From contig NZ_QERF01000008.1 in the NCBI RefSeq assembly GCF_003260205.1, positions 186,001 through 250,000 on the forward strand: a stretch of 64,000 bases of DNA, read 5' to 3'. The stretch is from Winogradskyella tangerina (lineage in GTDB: Bacteria > Bacteroidota > Bacteroidia > Flavobacteriales > Flavobacteriaceae). Shown in pieces: positions 17,834 to 27,264 of the stretch (position 1 is its first letter; every line of letters starts with the position of its first letter). The notes below the pieces were generated by a model, which saw only the letters and a program-made list of their open reading frames with translations, had not been told where the DNA came from and ran no database searches. Position numbers and translations under genes: made by a program.

Positions 17834-18562
17834 ATGAAAATAAACAGAAGAAATATAATCCTCGGTATTTTACTAATAATCCTTCTTTGGGCAATTTCAG
17901 GTATTCTAATTTACTTAAATTTTGACAATGAATCAAGAGGAACATTGGGAGATATGTTTGGTGCTATTAATGCGCTATTTTCCGGTCTAGCACTTTTTGG
18001 TATTATAATTTCGATATTAATACAACAAAAGGAACTAAATTATCAAAGACAAGAATTAGAAGAAACAAGATTAGAATTTAAAACAAATCGGATAACAACA
18101 ATTTTATTCAAACAACTTGATTATTTGAACAAAGTTATTGATGAATTAACCTACAATCCAACCAATAAAACTGAAACGAATACAGCTGTCAATGTAAGTA
18201 TTGAAAAATTTGTTTCAAACTTGGATAAATTAAAGGAAAATGACAACTTAAATCGAATTAAGGAATTAGTTGATTTAAACAGAAAAACCATAATTAAATC
18301 TGTTGAGAGAATTAATATTGTTTTAGAGTTAATCGAAAATGTATTAAAAACTAATAATCTAGAAAGTAACGATATTGCTCAAATGAAAAAATTATTTATT
18401 GGTAATATCAATCCATTTATATTTCCGTTATTGAGTCATTATTTAGAGAACTTAAACCCTATTCCAGAAGTTGTGGATGAAATTACGAAAATAGAAAAAG
18501 ACTTAATCGCATATGAACTAAATGAAATTATGAAGATTATGGATTTCGCTAAAGACAAATAA
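17834..18562 (+). CDS. Putative phage abortive-infection membrane protein (putAbiC-like)
   Basis: 242 aa. Two membrane helices (about 7-28 and 41-62) surround the segment GTLGDMFGAINALFSGLALFGI, followed by IQQKELNYQRQELEETRLEFKTNR. This two-helix plus coiled-coil N-terminus is characteristic of the family called putative phage abortive infection protein. The helical C-terminal half would be the cytoplasmic sensor or effector part. In known systems such proteins depolarise or damage the membrane after phage sensing. It follows the MORC-like ATPase after an attC-like spacer, so the two may be independent cassettes rather than one operon. Confidence 0.7.
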   Translation: MKINRRNIILGILLIILLWAISGILIYLNFDNESRGTLGDMFGAINALFSGLALFGIIISILIQQKELNYQRQELEETRLEFKTNRITTILFKQLDYLNKVIDELTYNPTNKTETNTAVNVSIEKFVSNLDKLKENDNLNRIKELVDLNRKTIIKSVERINIVLELIENVLKTNNLESNDIAQMKKLFIGNINPFIFPLLSHYLENLNPIPEVVDEITKIEKDLIAYELNEIMKIMDFAKDK

Positions 18563-18582
18563 GATTATTAAAATACCACTAC

Positions 18583-18606
18583 CAACAACAACAACAACAA
18601 CAACAA
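18583..18606 (+). repeat. (CAA)8 microsatellite
   Basis: Eight perfect CAA units in the intergenic space between the AbiC-like gene and a lipoprotein gene. It may vary by slippage and alter the distance to the downstream start at 18723. Confidence 0.8.
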
Positions 18607-18722
18607 CCATAACCCAGCACTCCTACTCTCCACCTACTAAAATTTGTGTAACTTTAAACAACGTGGTTTCAAGCTAACAATACCAAAGCTAAAGCCGAAC
18701 TAACAACCAACTTAAAATTCAA

Positions 18723-19163
18723 ATGAAAAGACCTTATTGGATTTTAATACCTTTAATTCTAGGATTTACATCTTGCCAATTTATGGAACCGATTGATGCA
18801 AATATTGAGACAAAAAATGTAGATGTAACTTTAAATGATATTATTGGAACTTGGAGAATGGATAAATTTTCATACGAATATCTTTCAGAAATTAAGAACG
18901 ATAGTATTGTATTGACTTTTAAGCCTAATAATAAATTTGAAATGAATAATTCCGAAAATCTGTTTGACCGAGAAATTAACAACAGAATCTCATCTGGAAC
19001 TTGGGAAATCTTTGATCAATACGGCACAAAGAAAATTAAGCTGAATTTCAATAAAACAAATAACACAAAAGATTTAGAAATTTATAAATTAAAGAATCAT
19101 TATCAATTGTGGTATTTTTTGTCAGACCCTGATACTGGAGAAAGAATCAGATTTATGAATTAA
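18723..19163 (+). CDS. Lipocalin-like lipoprotein
   Basis: 146 aa. A lipoprotein signal (residues 1-19, ILIPLILGFTSC) is followed by a small all-beta domain with LNDIIGTWRMDKFSYEY, SGTWEIFDQYG and the repeated GTW motifs of lipocalin-like proteins common in Bacteroidota. Probably anchored in the periplasm or outer membrane. Function unknown. Flanked by loose intergenic spacers with no operon partner. Confidence 0.65.
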   Translation: MKRPYWILIPLILGFTSCQFMEPIDANIETKNVDVTLNDIIGTWRMDKFSYEYLSEIKNDSIVLTFKPNNKFEMNNSENLFDREINNRISSGTWEIFDQYGTKKIKLNFNKTNNTKDLEIYKLKNHYQLWYFLSDPDTGERIRFMN

Positions 19164-19275
19164 AGTACTAAATTCAAACCCAGAGATAGTTCGTTATGAT
19201 CGCATGACACTCATGTATCACAACGTATCGAAACCGCAGCCAACACTAAAAACTAACCCATCAAAACGCAATACA

Positions 19276-19848
19276 ATGGAACGTAAAGATTTCTTAAAAA
19301 AAACAGCAGCCGGAGTTGGAGTATTGTCAATTATTCCAATGATCAATGCTTGTAAATCCGAATCAAAAGAAGCGGTTAACAATGAACCCCTAAAATCTGA
19401 AGTTACAGAATTACAAAAACCCAAAATTGTTAAAGATAACGAAGGAAGCAAGTTGAATGTTTTGGGCGATAATCAGAACATTAAACTGACAGGTGCTGAC
19501 ACAAACGGACAGTACACCCTTATTGAGCAGAATAACGTACCAGGTGTCGGGATTCCGCCTCACGTACATGAAAATGAGGATGAAGTTTTTCAAGTATTGT
19601 CGGGCCAAGTAGAGATGAATGTTGATGGAACAACCACCATCTTACAAGCAGGTGATCTGATATTCTGTCCTAAAGGTGTTCCTCATTCATGGAGAGTGGT
19701 TGGAGAAGAAAAAGCGCGAGCCATGTTGAGCATTTTTCCTGCTGGTTTAGAAGGAATGTTTAAAGAATTAGCGGATTTACCTGCGGGACCACCAGACATG
19801 GAGAAGGTCACAGCTATTTGTGGTAAGTACAATTTGAAATTCGTTTAA
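19276..19848 (+). CDS. Cupin-domain lipoprotein with Tat-like signal
   Basis: 190 aa from the ATG at 19276; an upstream ATG at 19204 adds a non-signal-like extension. The N-terminus MERKDFLKKTAAGVGVLSIIPMINAC looks like a Bacteroidota Tat/lipoprotein signal with a lipidatable Cys. The cupin motif is clear: GIPPHVHENEDEVFQVLSGQ (two His and a Glu as metal ligands), then LIFCPKGVPHSW with the third His. Cupins of this class are often oxygenases, isomerases or quercetinase-like; the substrate cannot be told. It stands alone in its transcript. Confidence 0.85.
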   Translation: MERKDFLKKTAAGVGVLSIIPMINACKSESKEAVNNEPLKSEVTELQKPKIVKDNEGSKLNVLGDNQNIKLTGADTNGQYTLIEQNNVPGVGIPPHVHENEDEVFQVLSGQVEMNVDGTTTILQAGDLIFCPKGVPHSWRVVGEEKARAMLSIFPAGLEGMFKELADLPAGPPDMEKVTAICGKYNLKFV

Positions 19849-20130
19849 ATAAGATACGATTACCACTACTATATAACGGCAATTATGAATGGATAGACTA
19901 CCCTATTCAGTTTGAAATCAGATTAAGCATTCATCAATTAAGATACGCGCAGAATCTTAAGAATACAGCATAAAAAAAAGCTAACTTCATCCAAACCAAC
20001 TTTTTATGTGTATATACAAGAAACGATATCTCGTCTGAATAAAAGTTAACTACAAACATAGGGCAATTCTAAACCCTTTTGTATTTCATTTCAGATTTGA
20101 TCATTTCAAATAATCTTAAAAAACAAAACC

Positions 20131-20709
20131 ATGATTTCACTTCGTAATTCTTTATCTAAAACAATCACCCTTTTATTTGTATGCTGTTTAACAACCATAG
20201 GCTATGCACAAAAAACATTACCGATGTCAGAGACAGAGACAAAACGAGAAGTTTCAATGGCCGATGCTACTGGCAAAAGTACTGATGGTGTTTATAGATA
20301 CTACGCCAAGGGCGAAGACGAACCGTTTACAGGAATCTTATATGCGACCTATCCGAATGGAAATTATTTGTCATGGCAAGAGTTTGTCGATGGTGTTGGT
20401 CAGGGCAAATGGATCAATTATTACGAAAATGGGAATTATAAAGAAATTGGAAACTACAACAACAACTTGGTTGAAGGCCCTATTAAAAAATACTACGAAA
20501 ACGGTAATCTTAAAGCAGATGGAACTTACAAAGATTGGAGAATAAAGATTGGAACCTGGAATTATTATGACATTGATGGTAATCTAGAATCTACAATCGA
20601 CTACGGTGAAAAAGGCAGTATTGAAGAGGTAAAAGAATACTACGAAAGGGGCGACATACCCTACAGTTGGTATTCAGATATTCTGTCTAAAAATGGATTT
20701 GAAGAATAG
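20131..20709 (+). CDS. Secreted MORN-repeat (YwqK-type) protein
   Basis: 192 aa. The signal peptide ends near CLTTIGYAQ (residue 26). Three or four MORN_2 repeats follow: GQGKWINYYENGNYKEIG, VEGPIKKYYENGNLKADG, IGTWNYYDIDGNLEST. Such proteins are labelled YwqK-type antitoxin in databases, though most are cell-surface proteins of unknown role. The next gene follows by 15 bases, so they form an operon. Confidence 0.75.
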   Translation: MISLRNSLSKTITLLFVCCLTTIGYAQKTLPMSETETKREVSMADATGKSTDGVYRYYAKGEDEPFTGILYATYPNGNYLSWQEFVDGVGQGKWINYYENGNYKEIGNYNNNLVEGPIKKYYENGNLKADGTYKDWRIKIGTWNYYDIDGNLESTIDYGEKGSIEEVKEYYERGDIPYSWYSDILSKNGFEE

Positions 20710-20724
20710 AGTAAAGATTATACT

Positions 20725-21390
20725 ATGAAAAAGTTTCCGTTAATATTTTTATTACTCATACAGATCGTTTCTTGTAAAGATTCGAATAAGAATACTGACC
20801 TAAAATCAGCTAAAAGTTTAGCTCCTGAAATAGCTAAAATTCAAGAAGAAAATTTTGATCTCCGAAATGATTCCGTCATATTCAGTTCAGGTACTATAGA
20901 GAATTTTGATAAAGATGGAAAGTCTATAGACGTCTATTGGCTTGGCGAAGACAAGGACACGATATTAAGATTTTATCGGAAGTATGATTCCAATAAAAAC
21001 CTAATCGGAGCCGAATATTTTGAAGCTGGAGATACCGAACCTAGTAGAGATACGGTTTATACAAATTCTGAAGGTAGAAAAGTTGAAGCCTCTCTGAATT
21101 CTGATAATCAAATTACTTGGAGATCCACAATAACAGAAGACGAAAATGGAAATCCTGTTCTTAAGACCTATTCAAATGGCAAGGGACAATATCGGGGGCT
21201 TGATAGTTTATTTTTTGATTCTGAAAACAGGGTCATTAAAGGGTTTTATGAAAATTCCAAAGGCAAACGTTACAGCATAAGAACATACAAATACCTAAAT
21301 TCTGATGAGCATGGAAATTGGATTGAACGGCAAATGTTTAAAAACGATACGCTCAACCAAAAGCAAGTCCGAACTATAACTTATCATTAA
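20725..21390 (+). CDS. Hypothetical lipoprotein
   Basis: 221 aa with lipoprotein signal (LLLIQIVSC, Cys17). The body has repeated short hairpin-like strands (DSNKNLIGAEYFEAGD, DENGNPVLKTYSNGKG, RTYKYLNSDEHGNWIERQ) that resemble the RHS/MORN-like style of the preceding gene. No known enzyme motif. Likely a partner of the upstream MORN protein. Confidence 0.65.
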   Translation: MKKFPLIFLLLIQIVSCKDSNKNTDLKSAKSLAPEIAKIQEENFDLRNDSVIFSSGTIENFDKDGKSIDVYWLGEDKDTILRFYRKYDSNKNLIGAEYFEAGDTEPSRDTVYTNSEGRKVEASLNSDNQITWRSTITEDENGNPVLKTYSNGKGQYRGLDSLFFDSENRVIKGFYENSKGKRYSIRTYKYLNSDEHGNWIERQMFKNDTLNQKQVRTITYH

Positions 21391-21589
21391 TTATGCTTTA
21401 GGAAAATCATAGAAACCATTTTCTCAAGAAACCACCGAAATACTAAATACAGTCATTTTATATTCTTTGATGTATTCTTAATATTTTATTAATTTTAATA
21501 AACATTTGTTAATACACGCCTATTTAATAGTATATATTTTGCGAATTATTCATTTTTTGCTATATTAAAGATGAACAAAAAAATATACT

Positions 21590-21763
21590 ATGAAAACATT
21601 TATATTAAAATGGTACCCCATTTTACTAGCATTTATTTGCTTACTGTATTCTGTGGGACTTGGCCTTTATGGCATGACCGACGAGGCGCGATATTCAGCG
21701 CATTGGCCGGCAACAATTTTATTATTCGCAATCGCAATAAGACAAAGGAGGTCGAAGTCATGA
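21590..21763 (+). CDS. Small two-helix membrane protein
   Basis: 57 aa: MKTFILKWYPILLAFICLLY then a loop with MTDEARYSAHWP and a second hydrophobic segment TILLFAIAI, ending RQRRSKS. Positive C-terminus and two helices look real, whereas the longer reading frame starting at 21571 over the same bases gives an implausible protein. Its stop TGA overlaps the next ATG (ATGA at 21760), with AAAGGAGG just before it, so translation is coupled. Function unknown. Confidence 0.65.
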   Translation: MKTFILKWYPILLAFICLLYSVGLGLYGMTDEARYSAHWPATILLFAIAIRQRRSKS

Positions 21764-21933
21764 GTAAAGCATTTTTATTTATTGGAGCCATAATTTTTGC
21801 GATCTATCTTTATTTGATGTTTTATAACATTTATAAAGCGCACCGAAAACAAAAGAAAAACCACTATCCCGACCTTTCAAAAGATGAAATATTCGAGGAA
21901 TATGCTGATGCCAATCAACATATCGACAACTAA
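21760..21933 (+). CDS. Small single-pass membrane protein
   Basis: 57 aa: MSKAFLFIGAIIFAIYLYLM is a membrane helix; the tail NIYKAHRKQKKNHYPDLSKD is basic then acidic, pointing into the cytoplasm. A strong Shine-Dalgarno (AAAGGAGG at 21744-21751), unusual for Bacteroidota, lies 8 bases before its ATG inside the end of the preceding gene. The two small proteins probably act together. Confidence 0.65.
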   Translation: MSKAFLFIGAIIFAIYLYLMFYNIYKAHRKQKKNHYPDLSKDEIFEEYADANQHIDN

Positions 21934-22136
21934 TCTATATAGCGATCTAGATTCAAAAATTGCAGAATCAATGCAATTCAATCGTCCATAATTATCTTAA
22001 ATTTTTATCGAGAAGTCCTCTATTTTTTTCGCATGACTTCAAAATTCGATTTCAAATCAATTTTAATTCAATAATCTTGATTGGTCCACTATAATCAGTT
22101 ACTTTTACGAGATAAGTACAAGGAACCACAGCATTA

Positions 22137-22667
22137 ATGACCGACATTGATCGTCTTATTAACCAATTCAAAGCCAAAGACGAAAAGGCTTTTGAAAAAC
22201 TATATCAAATGTATGGTACTAGTATTCGTGGTGTGGTTCTTAACATCGTGAAAGATGACGATATTGCTGATGAGCTTATGCAAGATGTATTCATAAAAGC
22301 TTGGCAAAAATCAGATACATATAATTCTTCTAAAGGCCGTTTTTTTACTTGGATTTTGAATATTGCTAGAAATGCAGCGATCGATAAAATAAGATCTAAA
22401 GCATTTAGGCAATCTGTACAAAACCTTGATGCCGATAATTTCGTAAATATAATAATGAGCAGAGATAATTTAGATCATCTAACAGATGCTATCGGAATTA
22501 ATAAGTTCGTTACTAACCTCGGCCAAAAATGTAAAGAAGTTATTGAGCTACTCTATTTTAAAGGGTTTACTCAAAAAGAAGCTTCTGAAGAATTAAATAT
22601 GCCCATTGGCACAATTAAAACACGAAATAGAAGCTGTATTCAACAATTAAGGGATATGGTATTATAA
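22137..22667 (+). CDS. ECF-type RNA polymerase sigma factor
   Basis: 176 aa. Region 2 spans about residues 20-85 (FEKLYQMYGTSIRGVV ... DDIADELMQDVFIKAWQ ... GRFFTWILNIARNAAIDKIR). Region 4 spans about 120-172 (GQKCKEVIELLYFKGFTQKEASEELNMPIGTIKTR). It resembles the SigK/RpoE type that directs RNA polymerase to its own regulon. The stop is one base before the anti-sigma start at 22669, so they are co-transcribed. Likely controlled by release from that anti-sigma factor. Confidence 0.92.
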   Translation: MTDIDRLINQFKAKDEKAFEKLYQMYGTSIRGVVLNIVKDDDIADELMQDVFIKAWQKSDTYNSSKGRFFTWILNIARNAAIDKIRSKAFRQSVQNLDADNFVNIIMSRDNLDHLTDAIGINKFVTNLGQKCKEVIELLYFKGFTQKEASEELNMPIGTIKTRNRSCIQQLRDMVL

Positions 22668-22668
22668 A

Positions 22669-23463
22669 ATGGATATCAAGGCATACATAGAATCTGGAAT
22701 CTTAGAGCTATACGTAGCTGGAAAACTTTCTGAACAAGAAAACCAGGAGATCTATGCCTTAATGCAAAAGCATCCTGAAATACTTCAAGAAGTGTTAGAA
22801 ATTGAAGCGGCTGTCGTTAAATTAACGGCATCTGTATCACCACATTCTATTGACTTTGATTCCTTTAAAGGCAAGCTCAATGAAGATGATGGAAAAGTCA
22901 TTGATTTGAAACCAAGAAAACCAAATTGGATCTCTTACACGGGTTGGGCAGCCTCAATTCTATTACTCGGTGGGTTAATCTGGACCTTAAACACGAAAAA
23001 TCAGCTTGAAGAAGAAATTCAAACGGTTTCTACTGAAAAACAATTGCTAGAAATCGAAATTGAAGCGGCTAGAAATAATCTGGCAAATACTAAAAATTTA
23101 CTCGATGCCATTCGTGATAAAGACATCATTTCTGTTCCGCTTGGCGGTCAAGGAGATTTTGCTTCTACTTACGCCAAAGTATATTGGAACAAAGCCGATA
23201 ATACTATTTATTTAGATGGTGAAGGTCTGCCAGATGCGCCGGCCGGAAAAGTATGGCAAGTATGGTCATTAACTTTAAATCCGCTAACTCCTACAAGTTT
23301 AGGAACAATCGATGATTTTAATACAGACGACAACAAAATATTTGCGATTTCCAACGCAAACGATAGTGAAGCTTTTGGTATTACTTTAGAACCAGAAGGC
23401 GGAAGCCAAAGCCCAACCATGGAACAACTCTATACACTTGGAGTTGTAGCCTCTACCCCTTAA
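22669..23463 (+). CDS. Anti-sigma factor, RskA-like
   Basis: 264 aa. The N-terminal zinc-less anti-sigma domain (about 1-85, ILELYVAGKLSEQENQEIYALMQKHPEI) is followed by one membrane helix (WISYTGWAASILLLGGLIW, about 93-111) and a short coiled coil. A periplasmic RskA domain follows (about 150-264; KVYWNKADNTIYLDGEGLPDAPAGKVWQVW, GITLEPEGGSQSPT). It binds and restrains the upstream ECF sigma factor until a surface signal triggers its loss. A terminator follows at 23526-23556. Confidence 0.9.
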   Translation: MDIKAYIESGILELYVAGKLSEQENQEIYALMQKHPEILQEVLEIEAAVVKLTASVSPHSIDFDSFKGKLNEDDGKVIDLKPRKPNWISYTGWAASILLLGGLIWTLNTKNQLEEEIQTVSTEKQLLEIEIEAARNNLANTKNLLDAIRDKDIISVPLGGQGDFASTYAKVYWNKADNTIYLDGEGLPDAPAGKVWQVWSLTLNPLTPTSLGTIDDFNTDDNKIFAISNANDSEAFGITLEPEGGSQSPTMEQLYTLGVVASTP

Positions 23464-23525
23464 TTTTATATTTCATTTAAATAGCCTTAGATCACTTGAT
23501 CTATAGTGATCAGAAATAACGATAT

Positions 23526-23556
23526 AAAAATACCCGCACAAATTGTGCGGGTATTT
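23526..23556. terminator. Intrinsic terminator after sigma/anti-sigma genes
   Basis: Near-perfect hairpin AAATACCCGCACAA/TTGTGCGGGTATTT. It can act for both the plus-strand anti-sigma gene and the minus-strand TonB receptor gene. Confidence 0.8.
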
Positions 23557-23690
23557 AACTAACAAAAAAACTCAAAAAATATCACAATCAATTATGATAA
23601 TGGTAAACTGAAATCACTTGTTTACCTTTTTTGCTAGCACCCAGTCAACTCATCTAATTTTTCTTCCCATCAAATTAAATGGTTGACACC

Positions 23691-25910
23691 CTAAAAATTA
23701 TATTGTATAGACGCTCTTATAAAAAATGGTGTCCCAGGAGTAAAATGAATTTCTTCAACAGGAGCCACCTCATTTTGCAAGCGCGATTCCGTTGCAAATT
23801 GGGTTTCATTCCAAGCAACATCAAATAGATTCTCAATTGTAAAACCTAGCGTAATATTTTTCAATTTATAATTAAGGTTAAAGTCCGTTATAAAGTAACC
23901 TTCAGCAACAATAGAATTATCTTCATTTGCAGGTCTATCATCTAAATATCGAACACGCAATCCTCCCGAAAAACCATTCCAATCAGTTATAGATAAGCCA
24001 CTTGTAAGTGTAAAATCAGGAGCTAAAGGGATAAAATCCTCACCACTTGGATCATCAATACTTCTTGCATGAGTATAGGTTCCATCGGCATCAAAAAATA
24101 GCCAGTCATTAATTTGATAGCGCAGCCCTAAATCAATCCCATAGCGTCTTGTACGTCCACTTGGCTCAACGATACCAGCATCACCTACATAAACAAATTC
24201 TTGCTCGAGGAATAAATACCATAATGCCGAATTGATAACCAATTTTGAGCTTGGCTTCCAGATTGTTCCTAGGTCTGCACCATATGATCGCGGTAATATA
24301 TCCTCACCATTGTTGGCGACTACTACCCTTGCGTCGTTGGAGTGAAATCCTAATCCAGATTTTAAGTATAATTGAAGATTCTGCTGTACATTATAAAAGA
24401 AATTCAACTTCGGACTAATAATGCTTTTAGTTTCTGACTGGGTTTCGTAATTGGTTTGCAACTGATCATTGTATAAAAACTTAAAATAATCTAATCGCAG
24501 TGCCGGAGCTATTTTAAAATCCCCTATTTCAAAAGATGTATTTACATAGGCATTAACATTAGTCTGATTGATATCTCCAAGTTGTATATTTTGAAGTGTT
24601 TCAGACCTGTTTCGTGTTTTTGATAATTCAACATCGTTAATAATATCGTGTCTAATTCCTCCTCCAGCAGTAAGATCAAATTCAGTTTCACCCAAAAATG
24701 ACGCATAGTTTATTTCTGAATTAGCGCCGAAAATATGTCGATTCTCCTTTTGTCTAATTTGATCTCCATTAACTGGGTCTTCCAAGAAAAACGTAAAATT
24801 TGAATACAGCTCGAAAGCATAATTTGAATAATATGCATTCGCTGATAAATTGGTGTGTTCATCAAGGGTTTTATTATAGCCGACTTTGAAATTAGTTCGT
24901 TGGGTATTCCCACCTTCAGTATCGTCAATGGCACCAAATCTTGTAATATTTCCATTATCAACTTCGCGCTGCGGAATTTGCCCTGAAGCATCCCATCTAC
25001 TTGTAAAATGCGAAGCTGTTAAGGTCAACTTATCGCGCTCTGGTGCATACATCACATATTTTCCAAACAGATTAAGTCGATTGAAATTCTGTGGCGAATC
25101 AAAAGGTCCGTCCGTAGCAATGTATTCAAAAGCGAGATAAGCATTTTTGTTTTTAGCCGTCTCCAAAAGATCAAAAAGCCCAACCGTTCTTAAGGTATTA
25201 AACTGTCCTGCAGTTACTGAAATACTAGAGGAATTAATATAGTCTTTGGTATTAAAATTAAAATAACCCGCAGTATTAAAATCACCTTCTGCTGCATAAT
25301 AAGCGCCTTTACCAAAATCGATTTTATTGATGGTCTCGGGTATTACAAAATGCAAATCACTATAACCCTGTCCATGGGCGTGCGAAACCATATTTACAGG
25401 CATTCCATCAACGCCAATAGTTACGTCTGTACCGTGATCAACGTCGAACCCCCTTAAAAATATCTGTTCAGCCTTTCCTCCACCCGCATGTTGACCAATA
25501 AATAGTCCTGGTACTTTGCGTAAAACATCTTGAGATGAATTTACCGGCGTAACATTGAGATCTAATCTCGCAATTGTGCTTATCGGATCTAGTTCCTCAT
25601 TGATTACCATTTCATCGAGTTGAAATACTTTCTCTTCGAGAATAATGTTCATTTCAACTGTAGTTACGGTAATTATCTGTGTTTTATAACCTAAAAGACC
25701 TACTCTCAACGAATCACCAATCTCGGTTTTTTCAATATTAAATACGCCATTCTCAGAAGTATGGGCGTGGCTTTTCGAATTTAAATTATAGACATAAACC
25801 GCTTCAAGAGGTTGCTCTATTTCATTTAGAACAACACCGTTCACATTTTGTGCTTGTAAAATTTGAAACATCCCACAAACACAAATAAATAATTTGACAA
25901 ATTTTTTCAT
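23691..25910 (-). CDS. TonB-dependent outer membrane receptor
   Basis: 739 aa. A signal peptide (ending LQAQ, residue 20) leads to a carboxypeptidase-regulatory-like domain (about 22-95). The plug domain (about 115-230) includes LRKVPGLFIGQHAGGGKAEQIFLRGFDVDHGTD and a His-rich stretch VSHAHGQGYSDLHF. A 22-stranded barrel ends in PFFIRASIQYNF. The ligand is unknown; the His-rich plug motif could suit a metal chelate, which is inference. Its start overlaps the TPR lipoprotein stop (TAATG at 25910) and it is last in an operon with two DUF4331 genes. Confidence 0.9.
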   Translation of the reverse strand: MKKFVKLFICVCGMFQILQAQNVNGVVLNEIEQPLEAVYVYNLNSKSHAHTSENGVFNIEKTEIGDSLRVGLLGYKTQIITVTTVEMNIILEEKVFQLDEMVINEELDPISTIARLDLNVTPVNSSQDVLRKVPGLFIGQHAGGGKAEQIFLRGFDVDHGTDVTIGVDGMPVNMVSHAHGQGYSDLHFVIPETINKIDFGKGAYYAAEGDFNTAGYFNFNTKDYINSSSISVTAGQFNTLRTVGLFDLLETAKNKNAYLAFEYIATDGPFDSPQNFNRLNLFGKYVMYAPERDKLTLTASHFTSRWDASGQIPQREVDNGNITRFGAIDDTEGGNTQRTNFKVGYNKTLDEHTNLSANAYYSNYAFELYSNFTFFLEDPVNGDQIRQKENRHIFGANSEINYASFLGETEFDLTAGGGIRHDIINDVELSKTRNRSETLQNIQLGDINQTNVNAYVNTSFEIGDFKIAPALRLDYFKFLYNDQLQTNYETQSETKSIISPKLNFFYNVQQNLQLYLKSGLGFHSNDARVVVANNGEDILPRSYGADLGTIWKPSSKLVINSALWYLFLEQEFVYVGDAGIVEPSGRTRRYGIDLGLRYQINDWLFFDADGTYTHARSIDDPSGEDFIPLAPDFTLTSGLSITDWNGFSGGLRVRYLDDRPANEDNSIVAEGYFITDFNLNYKLKNITLGFTIENLFDVAWNETQFATESRLQNEVAPVEEIHFTPGTPFFIRASIQYNF

Positions 25911-27187
25911 TAGAGTTGATTGATTTTTGGAGCCATGGTAGGTCCAAGTTCATAGAGACTTGCAACCAACTCATTCTTTAATTCTTTTACTTTTTCATTT
26001 TTTCCCATCGATTTGTATACCTCAGCGATGTGATATAGCACATCTGGTTCTGAGGTCTTGCCATCTACATGCTCTTCAATAATTGCATTCGCTTTTTCAA
26101 CATCTCCGAGTTTAAAATAGCTCCATGCCAAAAGGTCGTAAGACTGTGGCGTAGGACGTTGTTCAACTTCGAGCTTTGCAATTTCTAAAGCCTGTTCTGG
26201 CAGCAAGAATTCATCGGTATAAATAAGAACTTTATGTTTATTATACATGGCTCCATATGCCTTATTTCTTAATTCTGATTTGAAATTGATCAAGGATTTG
26301 TTCTTTAGATTCAGGTCATTCGAAAACTCCGCGATTTCTGCTTTTAAAAGAGCATGATCTGGTGATTGATAATAGCTTGAAATATGGTCTAAAATTTTTA
26401 GAGCTTCTTCTGTATTTTTTTCATGTGAATACAGAATCCATGCGATTCCCTTTTTGGCGTAAGCGTCATTTGGATCTAATGCCAAAGCCTTTAAATAATA
26501 ATTATAGGATTTTTCTATCTGTCCTGCGTGACCATAAAAATCTGCTAGATTGGTGTACGACCATTGTTTAATCCCTTTAAGATTTGAACGTTCAGCAATT
26601 GCCAAGGCGCTTTCCATATTTAAAATAGCACCTTCCAAATTACCGTTATGATCCTCCCATTTTGCAAGGCGAATTAGATAATCGAAATCTTTATTATTTT
26701 TTATTTGGTTTAAATATGTATTGGCTATCATGAAATTACCCAGTTCTAGATGAACATCGAATAACATCTTTTTAGTGCCTGAAAGATTTTCTCCGTTAGC
26801 TTCAGCCATTTTTAATAATTGCAAGGCTTCCTTAAACCGATGCTGTGAAATATAATTAGCAGCTAATTGCTTTTGGTAGGAAGGCATTTTATTATCTGTT
26901 AAGGCAATGGTCTCTGTAAGATCTTGTTCGGCTTTTTTCAAATAGGAAATATTCCCAGTAGCGTCGAACAATTTTGTATACACATTAGCGCGTTTAGCCA
27001 AGTACGGAAACTGTTCAGGGTTTGCTTCAAGTTTGTTTGTCCAAAATGTTACGTCCTCCATTAAGTTTGAAGTATTAGCATCTTCATTTAGGTAGACTGC
27101 ATAGTCACTCTGATCTGTTAACGAACGCTCTTTGCAACTGCAAAAAATCAGGAGTACGAGTAAGGGGAAGCTATATTTTAATTTCAT
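25910..27187 (-). CDS. TPR-repeat lipoprotein
   Basis: 425 aa. Lipoprotein signal LVLLIFCSC (Cys18), then TPR-like helices over most of its length (YTNLADFYGHAGQIEKSYNYYLKALALDPNDAYAKKG; LAWSYFKLGDVEKANAIIEEHVD). It is probably a periplasmic scaffold that serves the TonB receptor encoded right after it, with a one-base overlap. The DUF4331 gene upstream is 77 bases away. Confidence 0.8.
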   Translation of the reverse strand: MKLKYSFPLLVLLIFCSCKERSLTDQSDYAVYLNEDANTSNLMEDVTFWTNKLEANPEQFPYLAKRANVYTKLFDATGNISYLKKAEQDLTETIALTDNKMPSYQKQLAANYISQHRFKEALQLLKMAEANGENLSGTKKMLFDVHLELGNFMIANTYLNQIKNNKDFDYLIRLAKWEDHNGNLEGAILNMESALAIAERSNLKGIKQWSYTNLADFYGHAGQIEKSYNYYLKALALDPNDAYAKKGIAWILYSHEKNTEEALKILDHISSYYQSPDHALLKAEIAEFSNDLNLKNKSLINFKSELRNKAYGAMYNKHKVLIYTDEFLLPEQALEIAKLEVEQRPTPQSYDLLAWSYFKLGDVEKANAIIEEHVDGKTSEPDVLYHIAEVYKSMGKNEKVKELKNELVASLYELGPTMAPKINQL

Positions 27188-27264
27188 AATATTGAGTTTT
27201 TTTGTGATTAAAAAGTATTCTGAAGTAAGGCGGTTACCTTACTTCAGAAATTGGGTTCAGTATC

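Noticed and set aside
18583..18606. CRISPR-like repeat
   Set aside because: Only CAA triplets without spacers; a microsatellite.
21571..21933. Single 120-aa ORF over the two small membrane genes
   Set aside because: Its first 63 codons give a non-membrane, odd composition, while another frame of the same bases encodes a good 57-aa membrane protein that ends exactly where the second gene starts.
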